A stretch of 64,000 nucleotides of DNA. It comes from Propioniciclava sinopodophylli. GTDB lineage: Bacteria > Actinomycetota > Actinomycetes > Propionibacteriales > Propionibacteriaceae. The position numbers and the translations under genes are program-made. The DNA is taken from positions 124,001 to 188,000 of the forward strand of contig NZ_SDMQ01000005.1 in assembly GCF_004324755.1 (NCBI RefSeq), in the 5' to 3' direction. This document shows, in pieces, positions 52,822-62,431 of this stretch (position 1 is its first letter; each line of letters begins with the position of its first letter). The notes under the pieces were generated by a model. The model was not told the DNA's origin and searched no databases. It worked only from the letters and a program-made list of their open reading frames with translations.

Positions 52822-52848
52822 GTTCTAGGTCAACCTCCCGAGTGCCCA

Positions 52849-52854
52849 ACCCTA
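52849..52854 (-). promoter_or_regulatory. Candidate -10 box for dnaE
   Basis: TAGGGT on the minus strand fits TANNNT and would give a leader of about 20 bases containing GGGAGG. The -35 region 17 bases further upstream falls inside the 25-bp palindrome at 52861-52885. Confidence 0.4.
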
Positions 52855-52860
52855 GCTTGG

Positions 52861-52885
52861 GCCGGTGACAGTTCCTGACACCGGC
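52861..52885. promoter_or_regulatory. 25-bp imperfect palindrome between dnaE and arginase genes, candidate operator
   Basis: Arms GCCGGTGACAG and CTGACACCGGC around TTC, with one mismatched pair out of eleven. It also contains the direct repeat TGACA-N5-TGACA with a 10-bp period. It lies 39 bp from the dnaE start, over its probable -35 region, and 79 bp from the arginase ATG. No terminator role is expected since both genes read away from it. The rest of the 143-bp gap shows only the arginase ribosome-binding site AAGGA. Confidence 0.5.
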
Positions 52886-52964
52886 TCACCCCAGCCGGTT
52901 GCGGCGATTGCGCCGAGCCGCCGCACGTGCTTCGATCGGACGGCGAACCCACGGAAGGACCGGC

Positions 52965-53903
52965 ATGGCCCAGATCAGCCTCATCGGCGCCCCCACCGAC
53001 GTCGGCGCGTCCCTCGCGGGCTGCCGCCTCGGCCCCGGAGCGCTGCGCGTCGCGCGCCTCGCCTCGGGCCTGCGCGCCCTGGGCAACGACGTCCGCGACA
53101 TCGGCGACGTGGCGGGCCCGCCCAACCCCCGCCGGGAGCCGGTGGACGGCTACAAGCACCTGCCCGAGGTGACGGCCTGGAACCACGCGGTGCGCGACGC
53201 CGTGGCGGTCGAACTGGCCGAGGGCCGACTGCCGATCCTGCTGGGGGGCGACCACTCCCTGGCCATCGGGTCGATCTCGGCGGTGGCCGCCCATTGCCGC
53301 GCCGCGGGCAAGAAGCTGCTGATCATCTGGGTCGACGCTCACGCCGACATCAACACCAACGAGATGACGCCGTCGGGCAACATCCACGGCATGCCCGTGG
53401 CGTGCCTGCTCGGGCACGGCCCCGCCGAGCTCACCGGCATGTCGGACCAGGTGCCGGCCATCACCGCCGACCAGATCCACCAGGTCGGCCTGCGCAGCGT
53501 TGACCCCGGCGAGAAGCGGTTCCTCGCCGAGTCGGGGCTGGCCGTCTACGACATGCGCTTCCTCGACGAGGTCGGGACGCGCCGCGCCATGACCCGCGTG
53601 CTCGCCTCGGTGGACGCCGCCACGCACCTCCACCTCTCGCTCGACCTTGACTTCGTCGACCCGAGCGTCGCCCCCGGCGTCGGCACCCCCGTCGTGGGCG
53701 GCCCGACCTACCGCGAGGCCCACCTGGTCATGGAGATGATCGCCGACACCGGACGCCTCGGCTCGCTCGACATCGTCGAGGTGAACACGGCCCTGGACGT
53801 CCGCAACGCCACCGCGGAGCTCGCCGTCGACCTGGTCGAGTCCCTGTTCGGCAAGTCGACCCTCCTGCGGGTCACGGACCTGGCCAACCCGCCGCGGGGC
53901 TGA
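52965..53903 (+). CDS. rocF: Arginase
   Basis: 312 residues. Hydrolyses arginine to ornithine and urea with a binuclear manganese centre. All ligands are present: His97 in GGDHSLAIG, Asp124, His126 and Asp128 in WVDAHADINT, Asp227 and Asp229 in LSLDLDFVDP. SGNIHGMP (His141) is the arginase-specific substrate loop, and EVNTALDVRN at the C-terminus is also arginase-like, which speaks against agmatinase. Start ATG 52965 has AAGGA five bases before it; longer upstream extensions lack conservation. Single plus-strand gene, divergent from dnaE and convergent with the FprA-like gene. Urea produced would need a urease or transporter not seen here. Confidence 0.93.
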   Translation: MAQISLIGAPTDVGASLAGCRLGPGALRVARLASGLRALGNDVRDIGDVAGPPNPRREPVDGYKHLPEVTAWNHAVRDAVAVELAEGRLPILLGGDHSLAIGSISAVAAHCRAAGKKLLIIWVDAHADINTNEMTPSGNIHGMPVACLLGHGPAELTGMSDQVPAITADQIHQVGLRSVDPGEKRFLAESGLAVYDMRFLDEVGTRRAMTRVLASVDAATHLHLSLDLDFVDPSVAPGVGTPVVGGPTYREAHLVMEMIADTGRLGSLDIVEVNTALDVRNATAELAVDLVESLFGKSTLLRVTDLANPPRG

Positions 53904-53924
53904 GCCCCGCCGCGTCAGGCGGGG
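53894..53924. terminator. Bidirectional terminator region with two overlapping hairpins
   Basis: One hairpin has arms GCGGGGC and GCCCCGC around the arginase stop codon TGA (53894-53910). The other has arms CCCCGCC and GGCGGGG with a 6-base loop that includes most of the FprA-like stop codon (53905-53924). They share bases and exclude each other. Both are perfect 7-bp stems, without U-runs, between convergent genes. Confidence 0.6.
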
Positions 53925-55276
53925 TCGTCCTCGTGCTCCAGCGGACCCCCGGGGCGGCCGTGCCGGACGAGGTCGGTGAGGGCGTGCCACGTGGCGACCT
54001 TGACCCGGGGGCGCCCGAACCGTTCGCCCGCGGCCTGCTCGGCGGCGTCGATGCGCTCCCAGTCGGCGAAGGTGGACGCCGCGCGTCCCCGGCCGGCGAG
54101 CAGCTCGGCGGCGTCCGGCCCGGACGGTGCGGGCAACTGCCCCGCCTCCAGGTCGGCGAGCAGCGCCCGGACGGTGGCGGCGGCGTCCGACTTGTTGGTG
54201 CCGATGACGCCCAGCGGACCCCGCTTGATCCAGCCGACGACGTATTCCCCGGGACGCACTCCCGCGTTGTCCACCACCCGCCCGTCGACGTGGGGCACCA
54301 CGCCCCGCTCAGGGTCGAACGGCACGCCGGGCAAGGGCTTGCCCCGGTAGCCGATGGCCCGCAGCACGAGCTGGGCGGGCACCACTTCCCGTTCTCCCGT
54401 CCCCGCGACCTGCCCGGTCGCGTCCATCACCGTCCGTTCCAGGACCACCGCGCGGACGGCGCTGGCACCGACCAGTTCCACAGGACGCCGCCAGAACGCC
54501 AAGTGCAGCCGGGCGCGCGGAGCCTCGACGACCCGGGATTCCGCCGCACGGAGCGCCTCGAGGTTCTGCCGGACCCGGCGGTCCGCGTCCGGCGGGTCGT
54601 CCGGCACGGGGTCGTGCAGGACGGGCTGCACCCCCTCCAGGGTGAGAAGCTCGCGCAACTCGGTGGTGGTGAACGTGGCGTGCTCGGGCCCGCGGCGTCC
54701 GACGACCCACACGTCCGCGACGTGGTGGCCGGTGAGTTCGGCGAGCACGGCCTCGGGCATGTCGGTGACGGACAGGCGGCCGGGGTCGGCCAGCAGGATG
54801 CGGGCGACGTCGACGGCCACGTTGCCGACGCCGAAGGTCACGGCAGCCTCGACGCCCGCGAGCGCATGGGGCTCGGCGTCAGGGTGTCCGTTGTACCAGG
54901 CGACGAATTCACGGGCCGAGTGGCTGCCGGTGAGGTCCTCGCCTCGGACGTCGAGGCGCCGGTCCTCGGCCGCGCCTGCCGCGTACACGACCGCGTCGTA
55001 GCCCCGGCGCAGCTCGTCCGCGGTGATGTCCTGGCCCAGTTCGACCAGGCCGAAGAACCTGACGCGGTCGGACGCGAAGGGTTCGGCGAGTACCCGCTGG
55101 ATGCCCTGCAGGCTCGTGTGGTCGGGCGCGACCCCGTACCGGAGCAGGCCGTACGGCGTCGGCAGGCGGTCGAGGATGTCGATGCGGACGTCCTCGTCCC
55201 CCTTGAGCAGCGCGCCCGCCGCGTACAACCCGGAGGGCCCGGCTCCGACGATGGCGACGCGTGGATGCTCCCTCAT
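53915..55276 (-). CDS. FprA-type ferredoxin/adrenodoxin-like NADP reductase
   Basis: 453 residues. Flavoprotein of the adrenodoxin-reductase group that moves electrons between NADPH and ferredoxin. FAD site VAIVGAGPSGLYAAGALLKG at about 7-26, PTPYGLLRYGVAPDH, NADP site FGVGNVAVDVARILL near 150, the conserved VWVVGRRGPEHATFTTTELREL (in part), and WIKRGPLGVIGTNKSDA near the C-terminus. All match mycobacterial FprA. It follows gltD by 166 bp with a coding relic between, so it may have its own promoter or be read through from gltBD. Its ferredoxin partner is not in the window. Confidence 0.9.
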   Translation of the reverse strand: MREHPRVAIVGAGPSGLYAAGALLKGDEDVRIDILDRLPTPYGLLRYGVAPDHTSLQGIQRVLAEPFASDRVRFFGLVELGQDITADELRRGYDAVVYAAGAAEDRRLDVRGEDLTGSHSAREFVAWYNGHPDAEPHALAGVEAAVTFGVGNVAVDVARILLADPGRLSVTDMPEAVLAELTGHHVADVWVVGRRGPEHATFTTTELRELLTLEGVQPVLHDPVPDDPPDADRRVRQNLEALRAAESRVVEAPRARLHLAFWRRPVELVGASAVRAVVLERTVMDATGQVAGTGEREVVPAQLVLRAIGYRGKPLPGVPFDPERGVVPHVDGRVVDNAGVRPGEYVVGWIKRGPLGVIGTNKSDAAATVRALLADLEAGQLPAPSGPDAAELLAGRGRAASTFADWERIDAAEQAAGERFGRPRVKVATWHALTDLVRHGRPGGPLEHEDDPA

Positions 55277-55315
55277 GGCCGCATCCTGCCAGTTGGCCCC
55301 GACACGGCCAAGGGA

Positions 55316-55435
55316 CTACGACGGCGCGCGGTACCGCACGATGCCACCTATCCCGACGGTGGCGTCGCTGTCGGTCTTCACGATCCGGTCGAAGGCGAGC
55401 TGCCATCCGTTGGCCGTCGGCCGCGCACCGCGCAC
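55316..55435 (-). pseudogene. Short coding remnant between gltD and the FprA-like gene
   Basis: From GTG 55435 to TAG 55318 a 39-residue frame reads PTANGWQLAFDRIVKTDSDA followed by TVGIGGIVRYRAPS, which looks like the genuine C-terminal part of a protein. The frame stays open a few codons further upstream (residues CDGR) but then enters gltD out of frame. I do not recognise the family. It may be the tail of a decayed gene, or a tiny gene started at this GTG. It fills most of this 166-bp gap. Confidence 0.35.
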
Positions 55436-55442
55436 CCGTCCG

Positions 55443-56909
55443 TCACACGACCAACGGCCGTTCCGTGGGCAGGATGGGCTTGGGCAGCACGGAGCTGCCC
55501 TGCAGGAAGGAGTCCACCCCGTTGGCGGCGCTGCGGCCCTCCGCGATGGCCCACACGATGAGCGACTGGCCGCGGCCGGCGTCCCCGGCGACGAACACCC
55601 CGGGCACTGACGTCTGGAACGAGTCGTCGCGGACGATGTTGCCGCGGGCGTCCAGCTCTACGCCCAGTTCCTCGACCAGACCGGACCTCTCCGGGCCGAC
55701 GAACCCCATCGCGAGCAGCACCAGGTCGGCGGGGATCTCCCGCTCGGTGCCCTCGACCGGGGCGAACCCGCCCGCGCCCAGCGCGACCTCCGACAGTCGC
55801 AGGCCAGTGACCCGCCCGTCGCTGCCCGTGAACTCGCTGGTCGAGACCGAGTACAAGCGCCCGACCTCACCCTCCTCGTGAGAGGTGCTCACGCGCAGGA
55901 TCATTGGGTAGGTCGGCCACGGCTGGCTGCCCGGACGCTCCTGCGGCGGGGTCGGCATGATCTCCAGCTGGGTGACGGAGGCCGCCCCCTGGCGCAGGGA
56001 CGTGCCGATGCAGTCGCTGCCCGTGTCGCCGCCGCCGATGACGACCACATGCTTGCCGGTCGCGGTGATCTGACCCTCGACCTGCTTGCCGACGGCCACC
56101 TTGTTCGCCTGGGGCAGGAACTCCATGGCCTGGTGGATGCCGGACAGCTCGCGCCCCGGGATCGGCAGGTCGCGCGGCACCGTCGAGCCGACCGCCAGCA
56201 CCACCGCGTCGAACCGGTCGCGCAGCTGCTCGCCGGTGATGTCCACGCCGATCGTGGTGTTCGGCTTGAAGACCGTGCCTTCCTGGCGCATCTGCTTCAG
56301 CCGCCGGTTGAGGACCTTCTTCTCCATCTTGAACTCGGGGATGCCGTAGCGCAGCAGCCCGCCGATGTCGTCGGCGCGCTCGTACACCACGACCGTGTGC
56401 CCCGAGCGGGTCAGCTGCTGGGCGGCCGCGAGCCCGGCCGGCCCCGAGCCGACCACGGCCACGGTCTTGTTGGTGTGCCACTCCGGCACGACCGGGATGA
56501 CGCGGCGGTCGTCCCAGGCCTTGTCCGCGATGGCGACCTCGATGTTCTTGATGGTCACCGGCTCCCGGTTGATGCCGACCACGCAGGCCGTCTCGCAGGG
56601 GGCCGGGCAGAGGCGTCCGGTGAACTCGGGGAAGTTGTTCGTCGCGTGCAGCCGGTCGGTGGCGGCCCGCCACTGGTCGAGGTGGATGAGGTCGTTCCAC
56701 TCCGGGATGAGGTTCCCCAGCGGGCAGCCGGTGTGGCAGAACGGGATGCCGCAGTCCATGCAGCGCGACGCCTGCTGGCGGATGATCGGCAGCACGGCCC
56801 GGCCGGGGCTGCCCGGGTAGACCTCGTCCCAGTCCTTGACGCGCTCGGCGGGGTTGCGGCGCTCGGCGAGCTGGCGCTCGACCTTCATGAAGCCCTTCGG
56901 ATCAGCCAT
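55443..56909 (-). CDS. gltD: Glutamate synthase (NADPH) small subunit
   Basis: 488 residues. Supplies electrons from NADPH through FAD and iron-sulfur clusters to GltB. N-terminal 4Fe-4S cysteines in [19 protein letters not shown] and [15 protein letters not shown]-binding [17 protein letters not shown] near 150, [13 protein letters not shown], and NADPH-binding [16 protein letters not shown]-terminal [18 protein letters not shown] is typical. ATG 56909 overlaps the gltB stop by eight bases, ensuring coupled synthesis of the two subunits. Confidence 0.97.
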   Translation of the reverse strand: MADPKGFMKVERQLAERRNPAERVKDWDEVYPGSPGRAVLPIIRQQASRCMDCGIPFCHTGCPLGNLIPEWNDLIHLDQWRAATDRLHATNNFPEFTGRLCPAPCETACVVGINREPVTIKNIEVAIADKAWDDRRVIPVVPEWHTNKTVAVVGSGPAGLAAAQQLTRSGHTVVVYERADDIGGLLRYGIPEFKMEKKVLNRRLKQMRQEGTVFKPNTTIGVDITGEQLRDRFDAVVLAVGSTVPRDLPIPGRELSGIHQAMEFLPQANKVAVGKQVEGQITATGKHVVVIGGGDTGSDCIGTSLRQGAASVTQLEIMPTPPQERPGSQPWPTYPMILRVSTSHEEGEVGRLYSVSTSEFTGSDGRVTGLRLSEVALGAGGFAPVEGTEREIPADLVLLAMGFVGPERSGLVEELGVELDARGNIVRDDSFQTSVPGVFVAGDAGRGQSLIVWAIAEGRSAANGVDSFLQGSSVLPKPILPTERPLVV

Positions 56910-59900
56910 GAGCGGCCTCCATCATCTTGGCGACCGTCTCGTCGGTCGAGAGGCCGGCGGCCTCGGCGTCCGCGCGGGCGGCGAGCACCCGGGCGTAGTC
57001 ACGCGGCAGCAGCTTCGTGAAGCGCCCCCGCCAGGCCGGCGCTCCGGAGTCCAGCAGGCGCTGGGCGACGGCGGAGCCGGTCATGTCCACATGGCGACGC
57101 AGCAGCGTCTCGATGCGGTCGACGTCGGAGTCGGTGAGGTCGACGGGGTCCACCAGCTCGGTGTTGACCCGGTCGCGGTTCAGGTCGAGCACCCACGCGA
57201 GTCCGCCGGACATGCCGGCGCCCACGTTGCGCCCGGTCGGGCCGAGGATCAGCGCCTCGCCGCCGGTCATGTACTCGCACGCGTGGTCGCCCACGCCTTC
57301 GACGACGGCGGTCGCGCCCGAGTTGCGGACGCAGAATCGTTCGCCGACCCGGCCCCGGATGAACAGCTCACCGGAGGTCGCCCCGTAGGCGATGACGTTG
57401 CCGGCGACGATCTGCTCCTCGGCGACGAACGGCGCGTCCTCGGCCGGGCGGACGGACAGGCGCCCACCGGACAGGCCCTTGCCGAAGTAGTCGTTCGTGT
57501 CGCCGACCAGGCGCAGCGTGACGCCGGCGGGCACGAACGCCCCGAAGCTCTGGCCACCGGTTCCCGTCAGGGTGATGTCGATGGTGTCGGCCGGCAGGCC
57601 CTTGCCGCGCGTGGCCCTGGTCACCGCGTTGCCGAGCATCGTGCCCACCGTGCGGTCGACGTTGGTCACCGCCCGCTCGATGCGGACGCCCTCGCCCCGC
57701 TCGAGCGCGGGCGCGGCCTGCGCGATCAGCTCGTTGTCGAGCTTGGTCGTCAGTCCGTGGTCCTGGGTCGTGACCCGGTGCAGGGGCCCGTCGGTCTTGA
57801 CCCGGTGCAGGATCGGCGCCAGGTCCAGGCCCGCCGCCTTCCAGTGGTCGACGGCCTCCTTGGTGCGCAGCACCTCGACGTGGCCGACGGCCTCCTCGAT
57901 GGACCGGAAGCCGAGCGCGGCCAGGTGCTCGCGGACCTCCTGCGCGATGAACTCGAAGAAGTTCACCAGGAAGTCGGCGTGGCCGGCGTACTTCGCGCGC
58001 AGCTCGGGGTTCTGCGTGGCGACGCCCACCGGGCAGGTGTCCAGGTGGCAGACGCGCATCATGATGCAGCCGCTCACCACGAGCGGGGCCGTCGCGAAGC
58101 CGAACTCCTCCGCGCCCAGCAGGGCGCCGATGACGACGTCGCGGCCGGTCTTGAGCTGGCCGTCCACCTGGACGACGATGCGGTCGCGCAGGCCGTTGAG
58201 CAGCAGCGTCTGCTGGGTCTCGGCCAGGCCGAGCTCCCACGGGCCGCCCGCGTGCTTGAGCGAGGTGAGCGGCGCCGCGCCGGTACCGCCGTCGTGGCCG
58301 GAGATGAGCACGACATCCGCCTTGGCCTTGCTGACGCCCGCGGCGACGGTGCCCACGCCCACCTCGGCGACCAGCTTCACGTGGATGCGGGCGACCGGGT
58401 TGGCGCACTTGAGGTCGTGGATCAGCTGCTTCAGGTCCTCGATCGAGTAGATGTCGTGGTGCGGCGGCGGAGAGATCAGGCCGACGCCGGGCGTGGAGTG
58501 CCGGGTGCCGGCGACCCACGGGTACACCTTCTGGCCGGGCAGCTGGCCGCCCTCGCCGGGCTTGGCGCCTTGGGCCATCTTGATCTGGATGTCGTCGGCG
58601 TTGGTCAGGTAGTCGCTCGTGACGCCGAAGCGGCCGGACGCCACCTGCTTGATCGCCGAGCGGCGTGCCGGGTCGTAGAGGCGCTCCGGGTCTTCGCCGC
58701 CCTCACCGGTGTTGGACTTCCCGCCGAGGCGGTTCATCGCGATGGCGAGCGTCTCGTGCGCCTCCTGGCTGATGGAGCCGTAGCTCATCGCGCCGGTGGA
58801 GAACCGCTTGACGATCTCGCTGACCGGCTCGACCTCGTCGATGCTGATCGGCTCGCGGACGCCCGTGTCGAACTCCAGCAGGCCGCGAAGCGTCATCAGG
58901 CGCCTGGCCTGGTCGTCGACGCGGGCGGTGTACTGCTTGAAGATGTCGTAGCGCTTCTCCCGCGTCGCGTGCTGGAGGCGGAACACCGTCTCCGGGTCGA
59001 ACAGGTGGGGCGGGCCCTCGCGGCGCCACTTGTACTCCCCGCCGGTCTCCAGCGTGCGGTGCGCGACCGTGCGGCGGTCGACCGGGTACCCCACGTCGTG
59101 GCGGGCCTGGATCTCCCGGGCGATCTCGCCCAGCCCGATGCCCTCGACGCGGCTGGTCGTGCCCGTGAAGTAGCGGTCGACGAAGTCGGACGCCAACCCC
59201 AGGGCCTCGTAGATCTGGGCGCCCGTGTAGGACGCGATCGTGGAGACGCCCATCTTGCTCATGACCTTGAGGACGCCCTTGCCGAGCGCCTTGCGGACGT
59301 TGGCGAGCGCCTTTTCGGGGTCGACCGTGACGTACATCTCGCGGCGGGCCAGGTCCTCGGCCGACTCGAACACGAGGTAGGGGTTGACCGCGGCCGCGCC
59401 GTAGCCGACCAGCAGCGCCACGTGGTGCACCTCGCGGACGTCGCCGGCCTCGACCACCAGGCCGACCTGCGTGCGGGTCTTCTCGCGCACCAGGTGGTGG
59501 TGGACGGCGGAGGTGAGGAGCAGCGACGGGATCGGCGCGAAGTCGATGTTGCTGTGCCGGTCGCTCAGGATGATGATGCGCGCCCCGTCGGCGATGGCGG
59601 CGCTGACCTCGGCGCAGATCTCGTCGATGCGGCGGGCCAGCTCCTCGGGGCCGTCCAACAGGCGGTAGAGCCCACGGACGACGTGGGAGGCGAACTCCGG
59701 CATGGTGCCGTCGCGGTTGATCCGCACGAGCTTGGCCAGCTCGTCGGAGTCGAGCACCGGGTACGGGATCACGATCTGGTGGCACGAGTCGGGGCCGGCC
59801 GACAGCAGGTTGGCCTCGGGCCCGACCGAGCCGGCCAGCGAGGTGACGAGCTCCTCGCGGATGGCGTCCAGCGGCGGGTTGGTGACCTGGGCGAACAGCT

Positions 59901-61419
59901 GGCTGAAGTAGTCGAACAGCAGCCGCGGGCGGTCGCTCAGGACGGCGACCGGGGTGTCGGTGCCCATCGACCCGATCGGCTCGGCGCCGGTCTGGGCCAT
60001 CGGGGCGATGATCGTGCGGAGCTCCTCGTTGGTGTAGCCGAACACCTGCTGGCGGCGCGAGACGGACGCCGCGCTGTGCACGACGTGCTGGCGCTCGGGC
60101 AGGTCGTCGAGGGTGAGCCGCTCTGCGACCCACTCGGCGTAGGGATGCTCGGCGGCCAGGCCGGCCTTGACCTCGTCGTCGCCGATGAGGCGGTGCTGGG
60201 CCAGGTCGACCAGCAGCATGCGGCCGGGCTGGAGGCGGCCCTTCTCGACCACGGAGGACTGGTCGATGGGGAGGACGCCGGCCTCGGACGCGAACACCAC
60301 CAGGCCGTCGTCGGTCACCCAGTACCGGCCGGGGCGCAGGCCGTTGCGGTCCAGGGTGGCGCCGATCAGGGTGCCGTCTGTGAAGCAGACGGCCGCCGGG
60401 CCGTCCCACGGCTCCATGACCGAGCTGTGGAAGGAGTAGAAGTTGCGGCGGGCGGCGTCCATCTCGTCGTGGTTCTCCCACGCCTCGGGGATCATCATCA
60501 GCACCGCGTGCGGCAGGGAGCGGCCGCCCAGGTGCAGCAGTTCCAACACCTCGTCGAAGCTCGCCGAGTCGGACGCACCGGGCGTGCAGATCGGGAAGAG
60601 CCGGTCGAGGTCACCCGGGATGAGGTCGGTCTCCAACAGCGCCTCGCGGGCGCGCATCCAGTTGCGGTTGCCCTGGACCGTGTTGATCTCTCCGTTGTGC
60701 GCGATGTAGCGGAACGGGTGGGCCAGCTCCCAGCTCGGGAACGTGTTGGTGGAGAAACGGCTGTGCACCAGCGCCAGCGCGCTCTCGGTGCGCTCGTCGA
60801 GCAGGTCGGGGAAGGTCTCGCCGAGCTGCTGGGTGGTGAGCATGCCCTTGTAGACCGTCGTGCGGGCGCTGAGGGAGGCGAAGTAGACACCCACCTCGGT
60901 GCGCACGCGCTTGTTGAGCGGGTACACGCGGCGGTCGAGGTCGATGCCGGTCGCCCGGCCGGCGGTGACGAACAGCTGCTCCATGTGTGGCATGACCGCC
61001 AGCGTCACGGGGCTGAGGGTGTCGCCGCTCATCGGAACCATGCGCCACCCGAGGACGCGCAGGCCCTCTTCGATGGCGAGGTGCTCGATGCGGAGTTTCG
61101 CGGTGAGCCGCGCGGGGGCGTCGGCGGGCAGGAACGCCATGCCGACCGCGTAGCCGCCGGCGGGCGGCAGCACGAAGTCGACGGTCTCGCGGAAGAGTCG
61201 GTCGGGGACCTGGAGCAACATGCCCGCGCCGTCACCGGCGGCTTCGTCGGCGCCGGTGGCGCCGCGGTGGTCCAGGTTCTCCAGGGCCAGCAGGCCTTGG
61301 GAGACGATGGCGTGGGTGGCCTCGCCGCTCAGGTGGGCGACGAAGGCGACGCCGCACGCGTCGTGTTCGAAATCGGGTCGGTAAAGGCCTTGGGCAGGCC
61401 TGTTGTGGTGCATGTTCAC
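56902..61419 (-). CDS. gltB: Glutamate synthase (NADPH) large subunit
   Basis: 1505 residues. Converts glutamine and 2-oxoglutarate into two glutamates. Precursor of about 21 residues ends before Cys22 in [13 protein letters not shown], the N-terminal nucleophile of the amidotransferase domain. Central domain, FMN-binding synthase domain with [10 protein letters not shown] and [20 protein letters not shown], the 3Fe-4S cysteines in [17 protein letters not shown], and a C-terminal beta-helix ([26 protein letters not shown]). I chose the GTG at 61419 because AGGAG lies six bases upstream; a GTG at 61482 would add 21 residues without a ribosome-binding site. It follows lgt with a 130-bp gap holding a candidate promoter. 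Confidence 0.96.
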   Translation of the reverse strand: MNMHHNRPAQGLYRPDFEHDACGVAFVAHLSGEATHAIVSQGLLALENLDHRGATGADEAAGDGAGMLLQVPDRLFRETVDFVLPPAGGYAVGMAFLPADAPARLTAKLRIEHLAIEEGLRVLGWRMVPMSGDTLSPVTLAVMPHMEQLFVTAGRATGIDLDRRVYPLNKRVRTEVGVYFASLSARTTVYKGMLTTQQLGETFPDLLDERTESALALVHSRFSTNTFPSWELAHPFRYIAHNGEINTVQGNRNWMRAREALLETDLIPGDLDRLFPICTPGASDSASFDEVLELLHLGGRSLPHAVLMMIPEAWENHDEMDAARRNFYSFHSSVMEPWDGPAAVCFTDGTLIGATLDRNGLRPGRYWVTDDGLVVFASEAGVLPIDQSSVVEKGRLQPGRMLLVDLAQHRLIGDDEVKAGLAAEHPYAEWVAERLTLDDLPERQHVVHSAASVSRRQQVFGYTNEELRTIIAPMAQTGAEPIGSMGTDTPVAVLSDRPRLLFDYFSQLFAQVTNPPLDAIREELVTSLAGSVGPEANLLSAGPDSCHQIVIPYPVLDSDELAKLVRINRDGTMPEFASHVVRGLYRLLDGPEELARRIDEICAEVSAAIADGARIIILSDRHSNIDFAPIPSLLLTSAVHHHLVREKTRTQVGLVVEAGDVREVHHVALLVGYGAAAVNPYLVFESAEDLARREMYVTVDPEKALANVRKALGKGVLKVMSKMGVSTIASYTGAQIYEALGLASDFVDRYFTGTTSRVEGIGLGEIAREIQARHDVGYPVDRRTVAHRTLETGGEYKWRREGPPHLFDPETVFRLQHATREKRYDIFKQYTARVDDQARRLMTLRGLLEFDTGVREPISIDEVEPVSEIVKRFSTGAMSYGSISQEAHETLAIAMNRLGGKSNTGEGGEDPERLYDPARRSAIKQVASGRFGVTSDYLTNADDIQIKMAQGAKPGEGGQLPGQKVYPWVAGTRHSTPGVGLISPPPHHDIYSIEDLKQLIHDLKCANPVARIHVKLVAEVGVGTVAAGVSKAKADVVLISGHDGGTGAAPLTSLKHAGGPWELGLAETQQTLLLNGLRDRIVVQVDGQLKTGRDVVIGALLGAEEFGFATAPLVVSGCIMMRVCHLDTCPVGVATQNPELRAKYAGHADFLVNFFEFIAQEVREHLAALGFRSIEEAVGHVEVLRTKEAVDHWKAAGLDLAPILHRVKTDGPLHRVTTQDHGLTTKLDNELIAQAAPALERGEGVRIERAVTNVDRTVGTMLGNAVTRATRGKGLPADTIDITLTGTGGQSFGAFVPAGVTLRLVGDTNDYFGKGLSGGRLSVRPAEDAPFVAEEQIVAGNVIAYGATSGELFIRGRVGERFCVRNSGATAVVEGVGDHACEYMTGGEALILGPTGRNVGAGMSGGLAWVLDLNRDRVNTELVDPVDLTDSDVDRIETLLRRHVDMTGSAVAQRLLDSGAPAWRGRFTKLLPRDYARVLAARADAEAAGLSTDETVAKMMEAAHG

Positions 61420-61501
61420 GTGTGTCTCCTGCGCCAACGGGCTGTGTGGCAGCCACCCCTGGTGGAGCAACTTCCTGGCCACTACCGCATGCCGCTGTCG
61501 C

Positions 61502-61534
61502 AGACTAACGCGTGATGTGTTGCGCGCGTGTTAC
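61502..61534 (-). promoter_or_regulatory. Candidate gltB promoter with a GlnR-like half site
   Basis: On the minus strand TAGTCT (61507-61502) fits TANNNT and would give a leader of about 75 bases. Upstream, GTAAC-N6-GCAAC (61534-61519) matches the a-b box pair gTnAC-N6-GaAAC of the actinobacterial nitrogen regulator GlnR at nine of ten key positions as I recall the consensus. No second pair is seen. It lies 16 bp after lgt ends. Confidence 0.35.
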
Positions 61535-61549
61535 GGGCGCGGACACCGT

Positions 61550-62428
61550 TCAGGATTCGGACGCCTCGACGTGGTCGGGGCCGCCGACGCCCTTGCGCTC
61601 GACCCACGGCTCGCGGCCCGGGCGGAGCTTGCTGGAGACCAGGAAGTAGGCCAGGCCGGCCAGCGCGATGAGGAGCGCGGTGACCTGGTTGGTGCGCAGC
61701 GGGCCGAAGTAGTAGCTGAAGTCGGTGCGGATGCCCTCGATCCAGAACCGGCCCGTGCCGTAGACGACGCCGTACAGGGCGAACAGCTTGCCCCAGCCGA
61801 GCTTGAACTTGCGGTCGATCGCCAGCAGCAACAGGCCCCCGGCCAGGTTCCAGCTCAGCTCGTAGAGGAACGTGGGCTGGAAGGTCGGCACGTCGGTGTA
61901 CTCGGCCGGGCGGAACTGCGGGTCGATCTCGAGGCCGAGCGGGCCGTCGTCGGGGCCGCCGAACAGTTCCTGATTGAACCAGTTGCCGAGCCGGCCGATG
62001 GCCTGGGCGATGATCAGGCCGGGGGCCAGCGCGTCCGCGAACGCCGTGAGGCGGGCGCCCAGGATGCGCGCGGTGACGGCCGCGCCGATGGCGCCGCCGA
62101 TCAGCGAGCCGAACATCGCGATGCCGCCCTCCCAGATGAAGAAGGCGCTCCACGGGTTGCGGCCGGGGGCGAAGTAGTCCTCCCAGTGCGTGAGGACGTG
62201 GTAGATGCGGGCGCCGATGATGCCGGCGGGGATCGCGACCAGCACGATCGTCTCGAAGGTCTCGGCCAGCCCGCCGCGCTGCTTCCACCGCCGCGAGCCC
62301 AGCCACCACGCGAACACCATGCCCGCCATCAGGCACAGTGCGTAGATGTGGATCGTCAGCGGTCCGATGGAGAACTTGCTGATGTCCGGGCTGGGGATCG
62401 ACAGGAGCGAGAGCACGGCACCCATCAT
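61550..62428 (-). CDS. lgt: Phosphatidylglycerol-prolipoprotein diacylglyceryl transferase
   Basis: 292 residues, polytopic with about seven membrane helices. Transfers diacylglycerol from phosphatidylglycerol to the lipobox cysteine of preprolipoproteins. Signatures: FSIGPLTIHIYALCLMAG near the start, WEGGIAMFGSLIGG, the highly conserved AIGRLGNWFNQELFG with its essential Arg, QPTFLYELSWNL, and GRFWIEGIRTD. Start ATG 62428, or the next codon's ATG at 62425, three bases after the trpA stop. trpA-lgt-gltB is the usual actinobacterial order. Confidence 0.96.
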   Translation of the reverse strand: MMGAVLSLLSIPSPDISKFSIGPLTIHIYALCLMAGMVFAWWLGSRRWKQRGGLAETFETIVLVAIPAGIIGARIYHVLTHWEDYFAPGRNPWSAFFIWEGGIAMFGSLIGGAIGAAVTARILGARLTAFADALAPGLIIAQAIGRLGNWFNQELFGGPDDGPLGLEIDPQFRPAEYTDVPTFQPTFLYELSWNLAGGLLLLAIDRKFKLGWGKLFALYGVVYGTGRFWIEGIRTDFSYYFGPLRTNQVTALLIALAGLAYFLVSSKLRPGREPWVERKGVGGPDHVEASES

Positions 62429-62431
62429 GCC

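Noticed and set aside
49189-52878. A very long open frame on the plus strand opposite dnaE
   Set aside because: In DNA with G or C at nearly all third codon positions, the antisense frames stay open. The translation is rich in V, L, G, H and Q without domains, while the minus strand encodes a complete DnaE.
56836-61515. A 4.7-kb open frame on the plus strand opposite gltB
   Set aside because: Same antisense artefact of high GC; the minus strand encodes all conserved parts of GltB.
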